The notes under the pieces were generated by a model. The model saw only the letters and a list, made by a program, of their open reading frames with translations, had not been told where the DNA came from and did not search any database. A program made the position numbers and the translations under genes. This document shows positions 9,930-21,125 of a stretch of DNA of 64,000 bases, in pieces. The first letter of the stretch is position 1. Every line of letters starts with the position of its first letter. The stretch is from Actinostola sp. cb2023 (lineage: Eukaryota; Cnidaria; Anthozoa; Actiniaria; Actinostolidae): positions 161,501-225,500 of the forward strand of contig JAUJYZ010000523.1 in assembly GCA_033675265.1 (NCBI GenBank), given 5' to 3'.

Positions 9930-10857
9930 GGGGTGGGTACTCCCTTTGTCCAAGTGGTAGGGGTGAGCGGCGATCGGTTTTGAAAACGACCCCTAATAGG
10001 TATGCATAAATTAAACGAGCTGTTGAAACCATGTTGATTTTAACCCCTAAAAGGTACGGCCATATATGACTAAAGTGTGATTGTGCTGATGTCATTTAAT
10101 CAGTGATTGGACAACATCTTTTTTTCTGTTCTTTCATGTTTGTTCAATAAAGAAAATAAATAACAATATTGATCCTAAAAGGTACGGAGTGATGTTACAT
10201 AACTGATTTTGAGTCGGAACCCCTAAAAGGTCCACATTGTAATATTGTAATATATATCGATGTGAGGCCCCTAGATAAGCTACGCTGCTTCTGGGGCAAA
10301 CGTTAAGTCAAATATGTTTAGGACAAAATATATATAAAATGGATACTGTGATGTCATAATGAAATTTTTTTTCAATATTTTGATGGGGGATTTTTGGGGG
10401 GGGGAATTCAACTACCCTGAATTAAGGATTTGAAATATATCATAAAAATACCTACCCTGTCTAGGACGACACCCTCTATTTTAATACCCTGTTTAGCCGG
10501 ATAAAGGGCAAAATACACACTGTCTTCTTTTACACAATTTTAACACGTTTTATGTTGACTGATGACCTGCTAAAGATCGGCAAGCGTCTCGGATCTCGGA
10601 TGGCTAAATACCGGATAAAACCATATTTAACGACGACAATCGTGCATTACCATACCCTGTTTAGGACAGACTCACATAAAATTATATACCCTGTTCAGGA
10701 CAGAGAAGCCAAAAACCATACCCTACCATACCCCAGCAAAATGCAGTCAGTGCAATGTAGTTTAGTCGAGAAGACAAACTGACTTTGTCATTTACCCTAA
10801 CTCACTTTGACTTTTGGACTTTTCACTTTGACTTTTTTTATGTCCGCTCTCGGCCAC

Positions 10858-11692
10858 CGTATTATTCTGACCAATATTACTGAAACAAGCACGGTAACCA
10901 CAATCTTTTTTTACTTTTCAGATAATAAAAACTCAAAAATAATTCACCTGCAAAATTTTAGCAATTTTTCAATTTGGGAAGATATATAAGCTTACTGAGG
11001 AATTACCTTTAGTTTTAAGTTAAAATAAAATGTATCTCTCTACATCAGTCACCAGTCACAATAACGTTACCGTACATATGTACACTGATGCGTTTACCGT
11101 GCATAATCATAAGCTTAAATGCATGGAAAGAGAATGAATAATTATATAACCTTAATTTTATCGACCATAATTAAATTATTAAATATCCTTCCAAGAAATT
11201 GACATATTATCGATTTATTTTGATTTTATCATATCTTGAGGGTGGATTATAGACCAAACATTATGTTAACCTACTCATAGAATATGTATTGAATAATAAT
11301 TATTGACATAGTGTGAAATAAAGCTTTGCGTGATTAACTTACTAAATTATACTATTCTCTCAGCACCCGGCTGCATTAATTGAAATATATTCAATTTTTC
11401 TCAAGCTTAAATGCATTGTATTTCAGCTTAGTGTTTTCTCTTGACGATATTAGCCTAACAATGCCTTGACTAAAGATATATCCAGCAACGCAACCGTTAT
11501 TTGAGATAACACACGTCAATCTAGTCCTAGAAAACCGCTATCAACTAAAAAGTTCAGGAAGCTTTTCCTGAGTTTTCGAATCTTTACGTCCCAACCGCCC
11601 AAAATAAATGCAAACAATCAGACAACATCTCGGTATCTTAGAGAGATCTAACCAACAGACAACAGAGGAATGATACTAGACTAAACTCTTAC
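10858..11692. other. Proximal part of P4-ATPase intron 1
   Basis: AT-rich sequence between the fold-back transposon and the first coding exon. No open frame, RNA gene or repeat with clear ends is recognised. Confidence 0.5.
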
Positions 11693-11732
11693 CTCTCAAA
11701 GATGCTTTTCTAAACCTTTTCATTGACGCCAT
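11693..11732 (-). CDS. ATP8B: P4-ATPase (ATP8B-like flippase), first coding exon
   Basis: Minus strand: ATG at 11732-11730 within AAATGGCGTCAATG, encoding MASMKRFRKASLR plus one base, then the donor GTAAGAG at 11692. Ending one base into a codon is exactly what exon 2 at 5330 needs (it starts at codon position 2, together forming a Gly codon). A short basic N-terminus before the conserved NNRE segment is normal for P4-ATPases. The exon is too short for homology alone, so the call rests on phase, splice donor, strand and position. An alternative is that another upstream exon supplies the start. Confidence 0.65.
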
Positions 11733-12549
11733 TTAAGAAAGAAGGTCGATGGTGCGATGACTGATCTGTGAGGTTTGGAGTAAATGACTCTGAGTTACAG
11801 AAAACTCCACAAATTTTCTTCGTTGGAGTATTGATTACTGCTATATGTCTTCGGCATCAAAGTATCTGTCAAACACAAGCGATGAGAAGTCAGTTATTTG
11901 ATGCATTGCCCGTTATAAACCATATGAAGTTGATCTTTTTCCTTCCTCAACTCGACTGTGTTCGGCATTTCCTGGGGTTCAGTGTTCGCGGGAGCAACAC
12001 ACAGGGAGCCCAATTTACAAGTTTGTTACAGCGGGAACTTATATAATGTTTTTTATTCCCTTTTGTGCTTTTCAAAATGTAGTTGTTTACTCTGTTTTAA
12101 TCTTTACTAGCAGTTAATTTACCCCTTTTCCCCCTCTCAAATCAATCAATTATATTTTGAAACTGAAACAAAAAATGAAAACAAAAGAAAGAAACGAAAA
12201 GAAACGATAAAAGGAGTAAAGGAAAAGGGAAGGGAAAAAGGAAGAAAAGAAGCATACACAAAAGAGAGGAACAAAAAGTAAAGAAAATTGGGGAAATAAA
12301 AAACAAAAGGGGAAGAAAGATAAATATCAGATTCAGTTTCCAGGTCCTGGCGAATTTTCATTCAGCGCCATCTCATGAAAGCCTGGCACGAGTACCTAAA
12401 CTGACGTGTTACAAACATGGCGGACGAAGAAGTCTTGAAATTGTGAAATCAATACTTTGTCGTATTTCTTACCTAGATCCTTTATATAAGGCAATATATA
12501 CCTCAGGGATGTCGTGTGATCATTAATCCTTGTTACAGGACCGAATATT
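11733..12549. promoter_or_regulatory. Divergent intergenic region (flippase / LYSMD3-like)
   Basis: About 0.8 kb separates the start codons of the minus-strand P4-ATPase and the plus-strand LYSMD3-like gene, so both promoters should lie here. A polypurine stretch (12170-12325) and AACATGGCGGACG at 12415-12427 are the only notable features; the latter resembles a YY1 site or a short upstream start codon. A 92-codon plus-strand open frame at 11768-12046 has no recognisable similarity and is not called. Confidence 0.5.
12417..12446 (+). promoter_or_regulatory. Possible upstream ORF in LYSMD3-like 5' UTR
   Basis: ATG GCG GAC in a good start context opens a nine-codon frame ending in TGA, 104 bases before the main start codon. 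If transcribed in the 5' UTR it could dampen translation. A splice acceptor (CCTTGTTACAG ending at 12539) lies between it and the main start, so it may belong to a separate 5' UTR exon. The same bases fit a YY1-type ATGGCGG core. Confidence 0.35.
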
Positions 12550-12840
12550 ATGAGTAAAAGAGCGAGTTACTCAAGGTATTCAAAGCTTAAAATTGAGAAT
12601 GAATCACTTGGTGGTGAATTACAGAACCGAGCGACATCTAGAGTGTATGTCTTTGGGAATGATTCTACAGAGGATATTACCGTCGACGAAGCTTATGACA
12701 TGCCAGAAGTACGATCAAGGAATAGAGGGAATTCTACTGCAAGTATTTCCTCACATGATCTCAAGAAGAGCCATCTTATTGAGAGAGAAATTAAATCAGA
12801 AGATTCCTTACAAAAATTTGCTCTTAACTACGGCTGTACG
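12550..12840 (+). CDS. LYSMD3: LYSMD3-like LysM membrane protein, coding exon 1
   Basis: Encodes residues 1-97 of a 266-residue protein. The ATG follows a likely 5' UTR acceptor (TTGTTACAG ending at 12539). The N-terminal part is Ser/Arg-rich and contains RVYVFGND, a segment also typical of LYSMD3/4 proteins. From about residue 76 a LysM domain starts (IEREIKSEDSLQKFALNYGC). The donor GTGAGT starts at 12841 on a codon boundary, and the exon at 16370 completes the LysM fold. LYSMD3/4 proteins are single-pass membrane proteins with one LysM domain; human LYSMD3 has been linked to chitin sensing and Golgi or surface localisation. The gene is head-to-head with the P4-ATPase gene. Confidence 0.85.
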
Positions 12841-13038
12841 GTGAGTGCCTTATTTATTTTCTCTATCTATTTTACCCTAACGGACCACATACGTCCTGTT
12901 AATAAGTACTGAAAATCACCTTTATTTACATAATTATCGTTTAAATTCACAAATGCAAATGTAACTTAATTAAAAGTGAGTAGTGACTGGCAAAGAAATA
13001 CAATGTAGTCAAAAACTTTTTTTTTAATGTTTGTAGTA

Positions 13039-13532
13039 CAGTGGAACCCGGCCTTACAGACACCTAGTTAATACGGACACCCGGTTACTACGGACATGTT
13101 GTTCTGTCCTGGCCGAAACTCATACAAATGTTTATAAAATATACCCGTTTAATATGGACACTGGATAAAATGGATAACAGACACTTTTTCCTGTCCCAAT
13201 ATGTCCATTTTCATACAGAGTCTACCCGGTTAATACGAACATTTTATTTTCTCAAAACAACGACAATGTGTAAATTGATCGCTTTTTAATTAAAATTATG
13301 CTCGTTCCGTGCTTTCTCACGTTCAACTTGTAAACTGATCGCTAATTACGTGCATTCAGAGTTTCCCCACTAAAAATAAACAGATCACCAGTGGCATGCA
13401 GTCATTGTTTCCGCTAAAAATGTAAGTGACGTAAATTATCCGACCTGGTTATATATATACAATGTACGGACACCCGGTTAATACGGACACTGTGTCTCGT
13501 CCCGATGGTGTCTGTATAACCGGGTTCCACTG
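13039..13532. mobile_element. CAGTGGAACCCGG MITE (Tc1/mariner-pogo type)
   Basis: Ends are CAGTGGAACCCGG and CCGGGTTCCACTG, flanked by TA on both sides (13037-13038 and 13533-13534). CAGT-type ends with TA duplications are typical of Tc1/mariner and pogo/Tigger relatives. GTTAATACGGACACC-type words repeat internally near both ends. Non-coding, about 490 bp, in the LYSMD3-like intron. Confidence 0.75.
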
Positions 13533-13675
13533 TACTGATAGTCTGCCCCCCGGTTATTCAACAGTGGATAGTGCTATCCACAACCTCACAGGATAAATCC
13601 TTATCCAGTGGATGACTTATTATTATTATGGATTATTATTACGGATTATTACAGATGATTATTATTATTACTTCA

Positions 13676-13770
13676 TTGGATAGCAGTATCACTGGATCTC
13701 AAGCACCTTAGAGCTTTAGATAAGGCACTATATAAGTAATACATTATTATTATTATTATTATTATTATTA
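13676..13770. repeat. ATT microsatellite with SINE/LINE-like tail
   Basis: AGGCACTATATAAGTAATAC is followed by about nine ATT repeats (13742-13770). A GCxCTATATAAxT box leading into an ATT run is a common 3' end of SINEs and L2/CR1-type LINEs, so this may be the tail of a decayed retroposon. An imperfect ATT tract also lies at 13617-13672. Confidence 0.5.
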
Positions 13771-15556
13771 CTGGATAAAGATTTATTCTGTGGTGCCTGT
13801 TTGTGTGCTTAGACATACAATATGTAGACTTGAGGTTGACATTGAATTGATTGTTGAAAGCAGAATATAATATTGTTGTAATTCCATGAATCATATTTTT
13901 AACTCGTGGATTGAAAATCCTCGAGTTATTGGTGTGGGTCTGAATATGCTAATGTGTCACTCACTAGAGTAACATTGTAAACTTCTGAGCCTTAGAATTC
14001 TTGACCAGCGTAAGTAAGTGCCGGGGAGATTGAGGCGAGTGGAATGGGAGAGGGTTGGGGATAGCGTAGGGGGAGGCCAAGGGGAGAAAGGATTGGAACG
14101 CTTAGTACCTATAAATTGTGTACGTCTTTGTACCATTTATATACAAAAAGTTATCTTTCCCCCAATCGATGTGGGACATTGTCAAATCAAAACACTACGC
14201 ATGACCACTAATTCTTTGCACAATCATCAGATTATAGAGCGAATGGGATGGATGTCTTTACAAAATGATATTATCAACAGGGTTCATTCTACAGAAACTG
14301 GTTCATGGGACAATTGGCCCATAACATCAAAATCTTATGGGTCAATTTGAACTGGTTTATATGGGCCAATTACTAATCTTCATATTCAGGATGCGTAAGA
14401 CCTGTTTAGCCGCTTTTCATGAAAATACAATGTGGCTAATGTGTCTACTAAGACCATTTGTCAACACATAAATGCAAGAAAAACAAAGGAAGCAAACTAA
14501 AAATGAGCCCTATGGACTTATTCTTAATGAGCGTGGGAACAGAAGATTCTGATTGGCTGATGCATGATTCATTGTTGCAGATGTCTAGCGTGACTTGCTA
14601 ATCTTCTCTGTATCGATCCAATTTACATGGCGTTTTTGTAATACTGGTATCTCGAAGAATACAAACATATCCCGATAAGTAACTGTAAGGAGTTCGGTAT
14701 ACAAGTTCAATATTGTTCCGTTGCCATTAATGAAATCAAAGACACAAGAGAAGTAACAAGCCATGCGCCCAGGGGCCCAAAGTGACTGAAAATATTGCGC
14801 CATTTTATATTTATGTGCGCCAATGGCGCAGGGCGGTGTGTGTCTGTTTAGCGGGGTTTTAGCGTTGCGTGACGATTTCCAAAAAGTACGATACATCAGA
14901 AAGTGAATTTTTCACGAGGGGGGCTCCCGGGATTAACGATCGATTGCTGCTCTGTTTACAAAGGTAAACAATCCACGAGTTAGCCATAGGGCACCTTTGA
15001 TTCAGATAAGGAATGACCACAATCATAATTTATAGTATACAGTACTTATGTCCCCTCGTTGTATTTGTTTTCATACTAATTTTTCTCTGCATCAAAAACA
15101 ATTATATATGTTTATCTCCCATTTTTCCTTTTCACTTCAAGTGTGGACAAACACATTTATAGTTCAGATCTCCTTACCCCCTCCCCCTTATCTTTATCCC
15201 CTATCCCCCAATTCCTTCTGGAGGGGGATATTCTAGTGTGTCAAGAATGTATGAAGTGTTTATCTTGGTGTAGTGAAAATTATGTGTATCATACAGTGTC
15301 CATGTTACATACATGTACACAAGCAGACACGATTTCTCATGTAACTTATAATATTAGTGTCTTGACAGTGATTCAACAGAAGAGCATGTACTACATTGCA
15401 CATGTAGTGAACTCTTGCTAGATGTGAAATTGATGATTCCTCGAGGATAATTTTGAATCCATTCTCCTCTCATTCATAAGCCTTCTATGGTTTCTAGAGG
15501 CCCCCTTGCCGTATTTATTTTATATTATATTAATTAATTACATTTGTAAATATATA
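13771..15556. other. LYSMD3-like intron, mostly unique
   Basis: Several open frames of 60-110 codons occur, but none has recognisable domains, codon bias or splice context. A C-rich pyrimidine tract lies at 15176-15212. Nothing further is supported. Confidence 0.5.
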
Positions 15557-15727
15557 TATACACCTAATTGCAAGAACGTTGTCATATAAAAAAGAAAATT
15601 ACAAAATAGGAATTAATTTTAAGACAAAAGCAGAGCACTCAAGCTGAACTTCGCCTTTTGTCTTTTAATTCATTCCTATTTGGTAATGTTCTTTTTTATA
15701 TGACAATGTTATTGCAATTAGGTGTAT
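15557..15727. mobile_element. Fold-back MITE in LYSMD3-like intron
   Basis: Left arm TATACACCTAATTGCAAGAA and right arm TTATTGCAATTAGGTGTATA pair, as do internal GACAAAAG and CTTTTGTC words around a loop of about 24 bp. About 170 bp, AT-rich, non-coding. Confidence 0.7.
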
Positions 15728-16369
15728 ATGGCAAAATTTGAAATAAATCAATAAATAAATCTAGAATTATCACTTCGTTCTTTGATATTATTAGCATTGC
15801 ACTTTAAACATTGTATTATTAATCATCAAATAGAGCCAAACCTACTGCATTTGGACACCCCTGGACCAAGGATACTGTAGTATGGTGTCTGGCAACAACC
15901 AGTGTCTAGTAACTTCTAGTTGGTTATACAATCAATACAGTAATAACTACACCATGCACCCAAGTGGCCCTACTATCAATGCTCGGAACTATCTGCTTAT
16001 AAATGCATGTAGGAGGTGTCTGTTGGGGGGTGGGAGTATTTGGCTGGTAGGGGTGACTGTCATATTTTTAGGCCTTAAAATCAGTGATCCAAATGTTTTA
16101 AAGAGCTGATACTATTTAGGGTATGAAACTTGGAACAAAAATAAATAAAGCTTCAGATCTTTTGATTACACTTCTCAATTAATAACTGGATAAACACAGA
16201 TCAAGCAAACAAAACCATCAGAGAACAATTTTTTTAGGGTGGGCATTTTTTCATGGTTTTTGAGGTTTTCCGATGATCACCCCTACCCCGTTTACCTTGA
16301 TGAACCCCAGGGTTGACTGTGCAATGTACTTGATGTCATAAACCTTATTGATTTTATTTGTCTTACTAG

Positions 16370-16879
16370 ATGGAGGAAATCAAAAGAGTCAACAATTTAT
16401 ATTCTGAGCAGGATTTCCATGCCCTTCAAAGGATAAAAATTCCAGTTCAACCACACGGAATACTAGCAGAAGAAGATGAAAAGCAGAAAAATAAACCAGA
16501 ACCACTGAACCTTAACCCCTTGACATCGGGAATCAATGGGACATTCAACGATGAGAGTGATGAAGACAATGGACATGATGTTAGAACAATAAGTATTCGT
16601 TCTGCTCTGGATTCACCTCATAGTTTTCTCCGCAACATGGACGAAGACTTAAAAATGATTTGTAAAGGAGCTTCACTGCGCAAGGCAAACTTAGATGAAG
16701 TTGCAAGAACATTAACAGTAACTTGTATCCATCCTCTCAAACTTCAGGCACAAAAGAGAGACTTAGGACATGTCTGGGGTATTGGATGGAAAGGTTTTGC
16801 TGTTCTTGGCTTTGTTATTGGTATTATTGTTCCTGGTATTATAGCTGCAGTATGGCTGTGGCCAAGGGGTAAAAGTTAA
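16370..16879 (+). CDS. LYSMD3: LYSMD3-like LysM membrane protein, coding exon 2
   Basis: The acceptor TTGTCTTACTAG precedes 16370; the exon continues in frame from 12840 across a 3.5 kb intron and ends at a TAA. It supplies the second half of LysM (MEEIKRVNNLYSEQDFHALQ then RIKIPV), an acidic linker, a conserved segment (FLRNMDEDLKMICK and LDEVARTL) and a C-terminal membrane helix (GFAVLGFVIGIIVPGIIAAV, about residues 239-261 of 266). The juxtamembrane WGIGWKG is also typical of the family. The tail after the helix is only five residues, shorter than in vertebrate LYSMD3. Poly(A) sites are uncertain; an AATAAA occurs at 18575-18580. Confidence 0.88.
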   Translation: MEEIKRVNNLYSEQDFHALQRIKIPVQPHGILAEEDEKQKNKPEPLNLNPLTSGINGTFNDESDEDNGHDVRTISIRSALDSPHSFLRNMDEDLKMICKGASLRKANLDEVARTLTVTCIHPLKLQAQKRDLGHVWGIGWKGFAVLGFVIGIIVPGIIAAVWLWPRGKS

Positions 16880-19159
16880 CCTCAGCTATATCCTGTATAA
16901 ATAGAGAATTTCCTATCAATAATGAATGATACATTTTAGTAAAGAGTAATTTACAACTTAATGTTATGAGTTCTGGTTGTGTACATGAGAAACAATGCAG
17001 TAGTCTGTCATAAAATATGGTTTTTTGATGTTACACATCCCCAGCCTTCGTCATAGGTTATCATTCCCTGCTTCACTTTCGAAATGGAAACCATACCATA
17101 CCGTGACTCCATACCGTATGTTTCGCACTCATATGAAAACAACTCTATTACAAATCACCTTTGCAGTGTGACAAGCTGTAACCACTTTTAATGTATTCTC
17201 ATACTTCTATCTCAACCTAAAACAATAGAACAACTCACAATGTCACAAGCTGACTGGCTAATAACGGCGACAGGAGTATGTGAATACATTGTACATCATG
17301 ATAGAACCATATTTGTTACCACAATGGTTGTATTTAAGGGATACTGTTGAAGTACTATGAACAATCAACAGTTTATAGCAAAATTACATATTATAGAAAT
17401 CAAATTGTTGCCACTTTAATAGATAATTAAATGATGGACATCATTAAATGATAGGTTGTCAGAAATTTAAAAAGTTGTATTAAAGTTCATTAAGAAAAAA
17501 TGTCATTTCCTGATAAACTAGTAAAAATAAGTCTTACATGCAAGTTACGGTAATTGAATTTTTGCAGCTCACCTCCTAAGTCTGTTTATTGGATGGCACA
17601 GGTCAAACCCCCTTATTCCCCAACCTGTGCTGCCTGATAAAAATACCTGGCAGTGAGTCATGTCAGTTGACCAGTACTTGGTGGGACAACAGTACTTCTA
17701 ACAAAGTCACATGAACAAGTCTGGAAAAAAATTAAATTTACACAAAAACTTTGTAGAGTTGACAAATTTACCTAGTAACTGTTTTTTTATTAATTCCTAC
17801 TCTTTTATCAAAACACAATTAAGGTACCTTTTATCATCAGTGGTGACAGTACAGTTTCAAAATCAGCAAATCTGAAAGTTATTTCGGGTAACTTTTCCAA
17901 TGTACAGAGTTTTTTCTGTGAGAAAATTATGTATTTGTTTTGTGCAAAACAGGGTTTGATGAAATTATTCCTAGTCATGCACTCCAATCACTCTGAACAA
18001 AGGTTTCAAGTCGAGACTATTGAGTCTAGTTTCTGTACTGGCCCGATAGCCTACAATACAATACAATAACTTTATTTATACACTATTAAAACTTGAAACC
18101 GTTGTTCAGTCATTGGCCGTTTATCTTCAACATCAGCTATTAAAGTTTGGTGGGAGACTTTAATTTATTTGGAGTTTTAGATGGAAATTGAGACATCTGC
18201 ATTCAAGCAGAATCTAGTTTCCACCATTATAGTTTGCTTCGTTTAACACACTCTTTGAAACTGATTGGTATGGGAATAACGACTTTGTTTATGACCAGCC
18301 TGAAATCTACTTGTCTTTCACTATTCAAGAGCCTTGATTTTGTTTGCACAGAAAAATAGTAGTGTGACAAGTTCAGCAGTCTAGTGGCTTATTGGACTAC
18401 AAATGTTCTTCTCTCGTTTTTGCTACCCCATATCCCCTCCCCTATGCATTCTCACCAACAACACTGCCATTGCCAAAGTAACCTCAGTTGTTTTACTCAA
18501 ATCCCCAAACTTCCACACAACAGTCAATATCATGACTACTAACTACCTTATACTCTAGATATACTTTATTAGAAAATAAACTAATGTACGTACATGTAAA
18601 ATGGAGTTACTTTATATTAAAATCCCGCTAAAGACTTAATAATACAATAGATTGTCACAATTAGCATCTCTAGCGATGTATAACTACTGCTACATGCTAA
18701 ATAATAATGTAATCATCATAAAAACATCTTGTAGATAAGTGAATTAAATTAAGAATGTAGGAGATTTTAAAAATCCTAAAATCTTCTTGGTGAACATGCA
18801 TGTAAAGTTGACAGTACTATAAAGTGTGACGTCACAAAATGTTGCCGAAAATAAATTGGTTTGACAAGGAAAATTATATAATATATCTCGGCTGCTATTT
18901 TAACCGATTCCCATGAATGGTGTATAAAAACTTCTTTCTCAATATGTTCTATCGAAATTGGAAATATTGATACAGACATGTACAATTTTTTTTCATGACG
19001 TCACACCAAATTAAACAATGATACAGCGAAAAGTATCTTTATGACATCATCACTTTAGTACTCTGCTATTTCAGTGTCCATATTTACAAATAAATTACAT
19101 GTACATATGGGACATTATTAATGTGAATATAGTCCATCACATTGAGTGTGTCGTTAGTC
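16880..19159. other. 3' flank between LYSMD3-like gene and small minus-strand gene
   Basis: AT-rich DNA that should contain the LYSMD3-like 3' UTR. At 18054-18085 CAATACAATACAATAACTTT followed by ATTTATACAC matches 29553-29594 and looks like the reverse complement of a LINE/SINE 3' tail with TATTG repeats. No other coding region is supported. Confidence 0.5.
18054..18085 (-). repeat. Retroposon 3' tail with TATTG repeats
   Basis: On the minus strand it reads GTGTATAAATAAAGTTATTG followed by TATTG repeats, the form of a non-LTR retrotransposon or SINE tail. A second copy lies at 29553-29594 in the same orientation. Confidence 0.5.
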
Positions 19160-19165
19160 TTTATT
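19160..19165 (-). terminator. Poly(A) signal AATAAA of the small minus-strand gene
   Basis: On the minus strand AATAAA lies about 90 bases after the stop codon at 19252, a normal spacing for a 3' UTR. Confidence 0.5.
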
Positions 19166-19251
19166 GCTTTGCTTGGATGGTCTTAGTCCTTTTGTGTTCT
19201 TTCACTTGAAAGCCACACTGGATGACTCAACAATACACAATGGCAACAAGC

Positions 19252-19455
19252 TCAGTTGATATGCATCTCTAGAAACTCTTGTAACGATGTAATGGAGGGG
19301 ATACCCATCACTTCAAAGGGGCCAACATTTTGGTCGGAACTTTTTGGCGATTCTTGTTCAACATCCGGTTTGGCAGGTTTCGTCGACGTCATTTCATTGT
19401 GTGCCGGAGAATCTTTCACCTGTGAAGGCTTTGTGTTGGCCACGGTTAAAACCAT
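19252..19455 (-). CDS. Small unrecognised protein, single coding exon
   Basis: Minus-strand frame of 67 codons beginning ATGG with A at -3 (good start context). A likely 5' UTR splice acceptor (TTCTACAG) lies 19 bases upstream of the ATG, and an AATAAA lies 90 bases past the stop. The protein is polar and Lys/Pro/Ser-rich for the first 40 residues (TKPAKPDVEQESPKSSD), then ends with NVGPFEVMGIPSITSLQEFL and EMHIN, which looks like a short conserved helix. No signal peptide or membrane segment. I do not recognise the family. The start context, intron acceptor and poly(A) signal together favour a real gene over a chance frame. Confidence 0.5.
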   Translation of the reverse strand: MVLTVANTKPSQVKDSPAHNEMTSTKPAKPDVEQESPKSSDQNVGPFEVMGIPSITSLQEFLEMHIN

Positions 19456-19499
19456 ATTTATTGGCGTAGTAACACTGTAGAATGACGAGATAAAGCGTA

Positions 19500-20804
19500 T
19501 TAGTACACATATAACAACTGTACTTACGGAGTGGGATTATCATCGTAAAAACATCGAGATACGAGTTATTTCGACACACGCACAGAATCGATATTTGCAT
19601 AAAACAATATTGTCACACAACGTACAGAACGCTCGCATGCTATGATGTTATAAGGGTAAATGTTGAAACTGACTAGGTCATCCCGCAGTCGGATCGAAGA
19701 TCGATTCAAACTTAATTGCTAAACCAATGTTTCGAAATTTGAATGAACAGAGCGAGCGAGGAAGAGTTTGGGGAGAACCCCAGCCCCAGGGCGTATTACT
19801 AAAATCACGGTTCTTGATGCAAGTTGCGCAAGTTAAGCTTAAATAAAATTCATATAAGCTAAGTCATTGCCAATACGGCAACATCGATGGTCTTTCAAAG
19901 CATACGATTATAACCTATCTATAAAGCGTTCAAAAACAACATTTGTTTTCGTTTCGTACTACGACAAACCTTTATAACGTACGATGTTGTAAATTTCCGT
20001 GTTCCTGTCAACGAATATCAACTTCTCAGATCCTTTCAACGGGATAAACTTCCAACGTATGGATAGTCTTGGTAGCTAGAGAGACTGTTATTTCGCCTGA
20101 ATCGAAGTTTGTACTGCTCAAATCACTTAACTCCCCAAAAATGAAATTCTGAAACGAAGTTCCAACTTTTACGAGCAGCTCTGGGTCACGTTTCAGTTGT
20201 CGTGATGTTTACTTCTGGACGCGCACGTGGGTATGTTGTGAAAACCATGCACTGTGCTCGTGATAATGTGATATATTGACATTCATTTTTCTCATAACCA
20301 TCTTGGTATCCATGCTGGTATTAGATATGACTAAAGAAGCTTTTACTTCTTCAGTTGTTTGATCTCCAATAAAAGAAATATTCTCGATTTCTTAAAAGTT
20401 ATTTTTGGAATTTGAATGCACTGCCAAGGTTGATCGCATCAAGTACGTCACAGGCCAGAGTTCATATCAATCATAGACTATGCGATACGTGACTGAATAC
20501 AACTGACCGCGTAGAACGAGTGAAACAGATAGAAATTAAGGGTATCTTTATTGCACTTTAACTTAATAGGCAGAGTATAGTTACATGTAATATGGGCAGA
20601 GTGGACAAAGCAGTCTTTTCCTCACACAACGCTAAGGCCCAAAACGCAGTAGCGTTGCGTGACAGAGAACCTCCCGGCCCCACGGCACAGTTTCAATGCA
20701 TTTTTGTTTCTCCAAAAGGTTTCCTTTCCCCTGATTTCAAAGTCGAATATGGGTCTGGTTTCGTCCTTCGCATGTGTCTCCCTGTCTTGTCTCCTGTCTG
20801 GGCC
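19500..20804. other. Upstream region of small minus-strand gene
   Basis: No convincing exon. The 5' UTR exon and promoter of the 19252-19455 gene probably lie here. The frames near 20592-20882 run into the repeat arm beginning at 20805 and are not called. Confidence 0.4.
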
Positions 20805-21050
20805 ACAGGCAGCCCAACCATTGCTTTTGAGGCTAATGAAATAATTCCAAAAAAAATTTTTTTGATGGGCTTCCTGTGGTAGAGCGCGCGCGCATTTATA
20901 TATTGGGTTCCCTGTGTATAAAAATGTATAATGTTGGGATCCCTGTGTACCTCCTGCGGGATGCGCCCGCAGCGAATGTGTATATTTATACAAGGTATGA
21001 AACTCCAGTCACGTGATGGCCTGCTGATGTGCGCCGCGTTTCGTTGGTGC
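20805..21050. repeat. Outer inverted-repeat arm, left
   Basis: About 205 bp (20805-21014) is nearly identical to the reverse complement of 28125-28332. Shared words include GCAGCCCAACCATTGCTTTT, GGGCTTCCTGTGGTAGAGCG, a GCGCGCGC run and TTTATACAAGGTATGAAACT. A further 38 bp block (GATGTGCGCCGCGTTTCGTT) recurs on the right at about 27921-27960, after an extra ~150 bp there. A third copy of just the terminal GCAGCCCAACCATTGCTTTT lies at 29057-29076. The two arms bracket 7 kb. Confidence 0.75.
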
Positions 21051-21125
21051 ACTTTTCCGTGAGCCGAATAGCCGAAGTCGTCGTACGCTACAGGCCCTTG
21101 GGGTGAAGTCGCTGAAGTTTTGAAA

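Larger units (their letters stand above)
8648..10857. mobile_element. 2.2 kb fold-back transposon carrying a nested insertion
   Basis: The right arm (10769-10857) ends GTCCGCTCTCGGCCAC. The left arm is its reverse complement but is split in two: 8648-8673 (GTGGCCGAGAGCGGACAT plus A-run and G) and 9452-9526 (TCAAAGTGGAAAGTG and on). The split is caused by the element at 8674-9445. The interior has a GAGACATTTTGCCTT triplication near 9652-9700, an 18-19 bp G run near 9911-9929, and repeated CCCTAAAAGGTAC and TACCCTGT words. No transposase is seen. This element is older than its insertion. Confidence 0.75.

Noticed and set aside
11768..12046. 92-codon plus-strand frame
   Set aside because: Lies in the divergent promoter region with no recognisable domain or splice signals.
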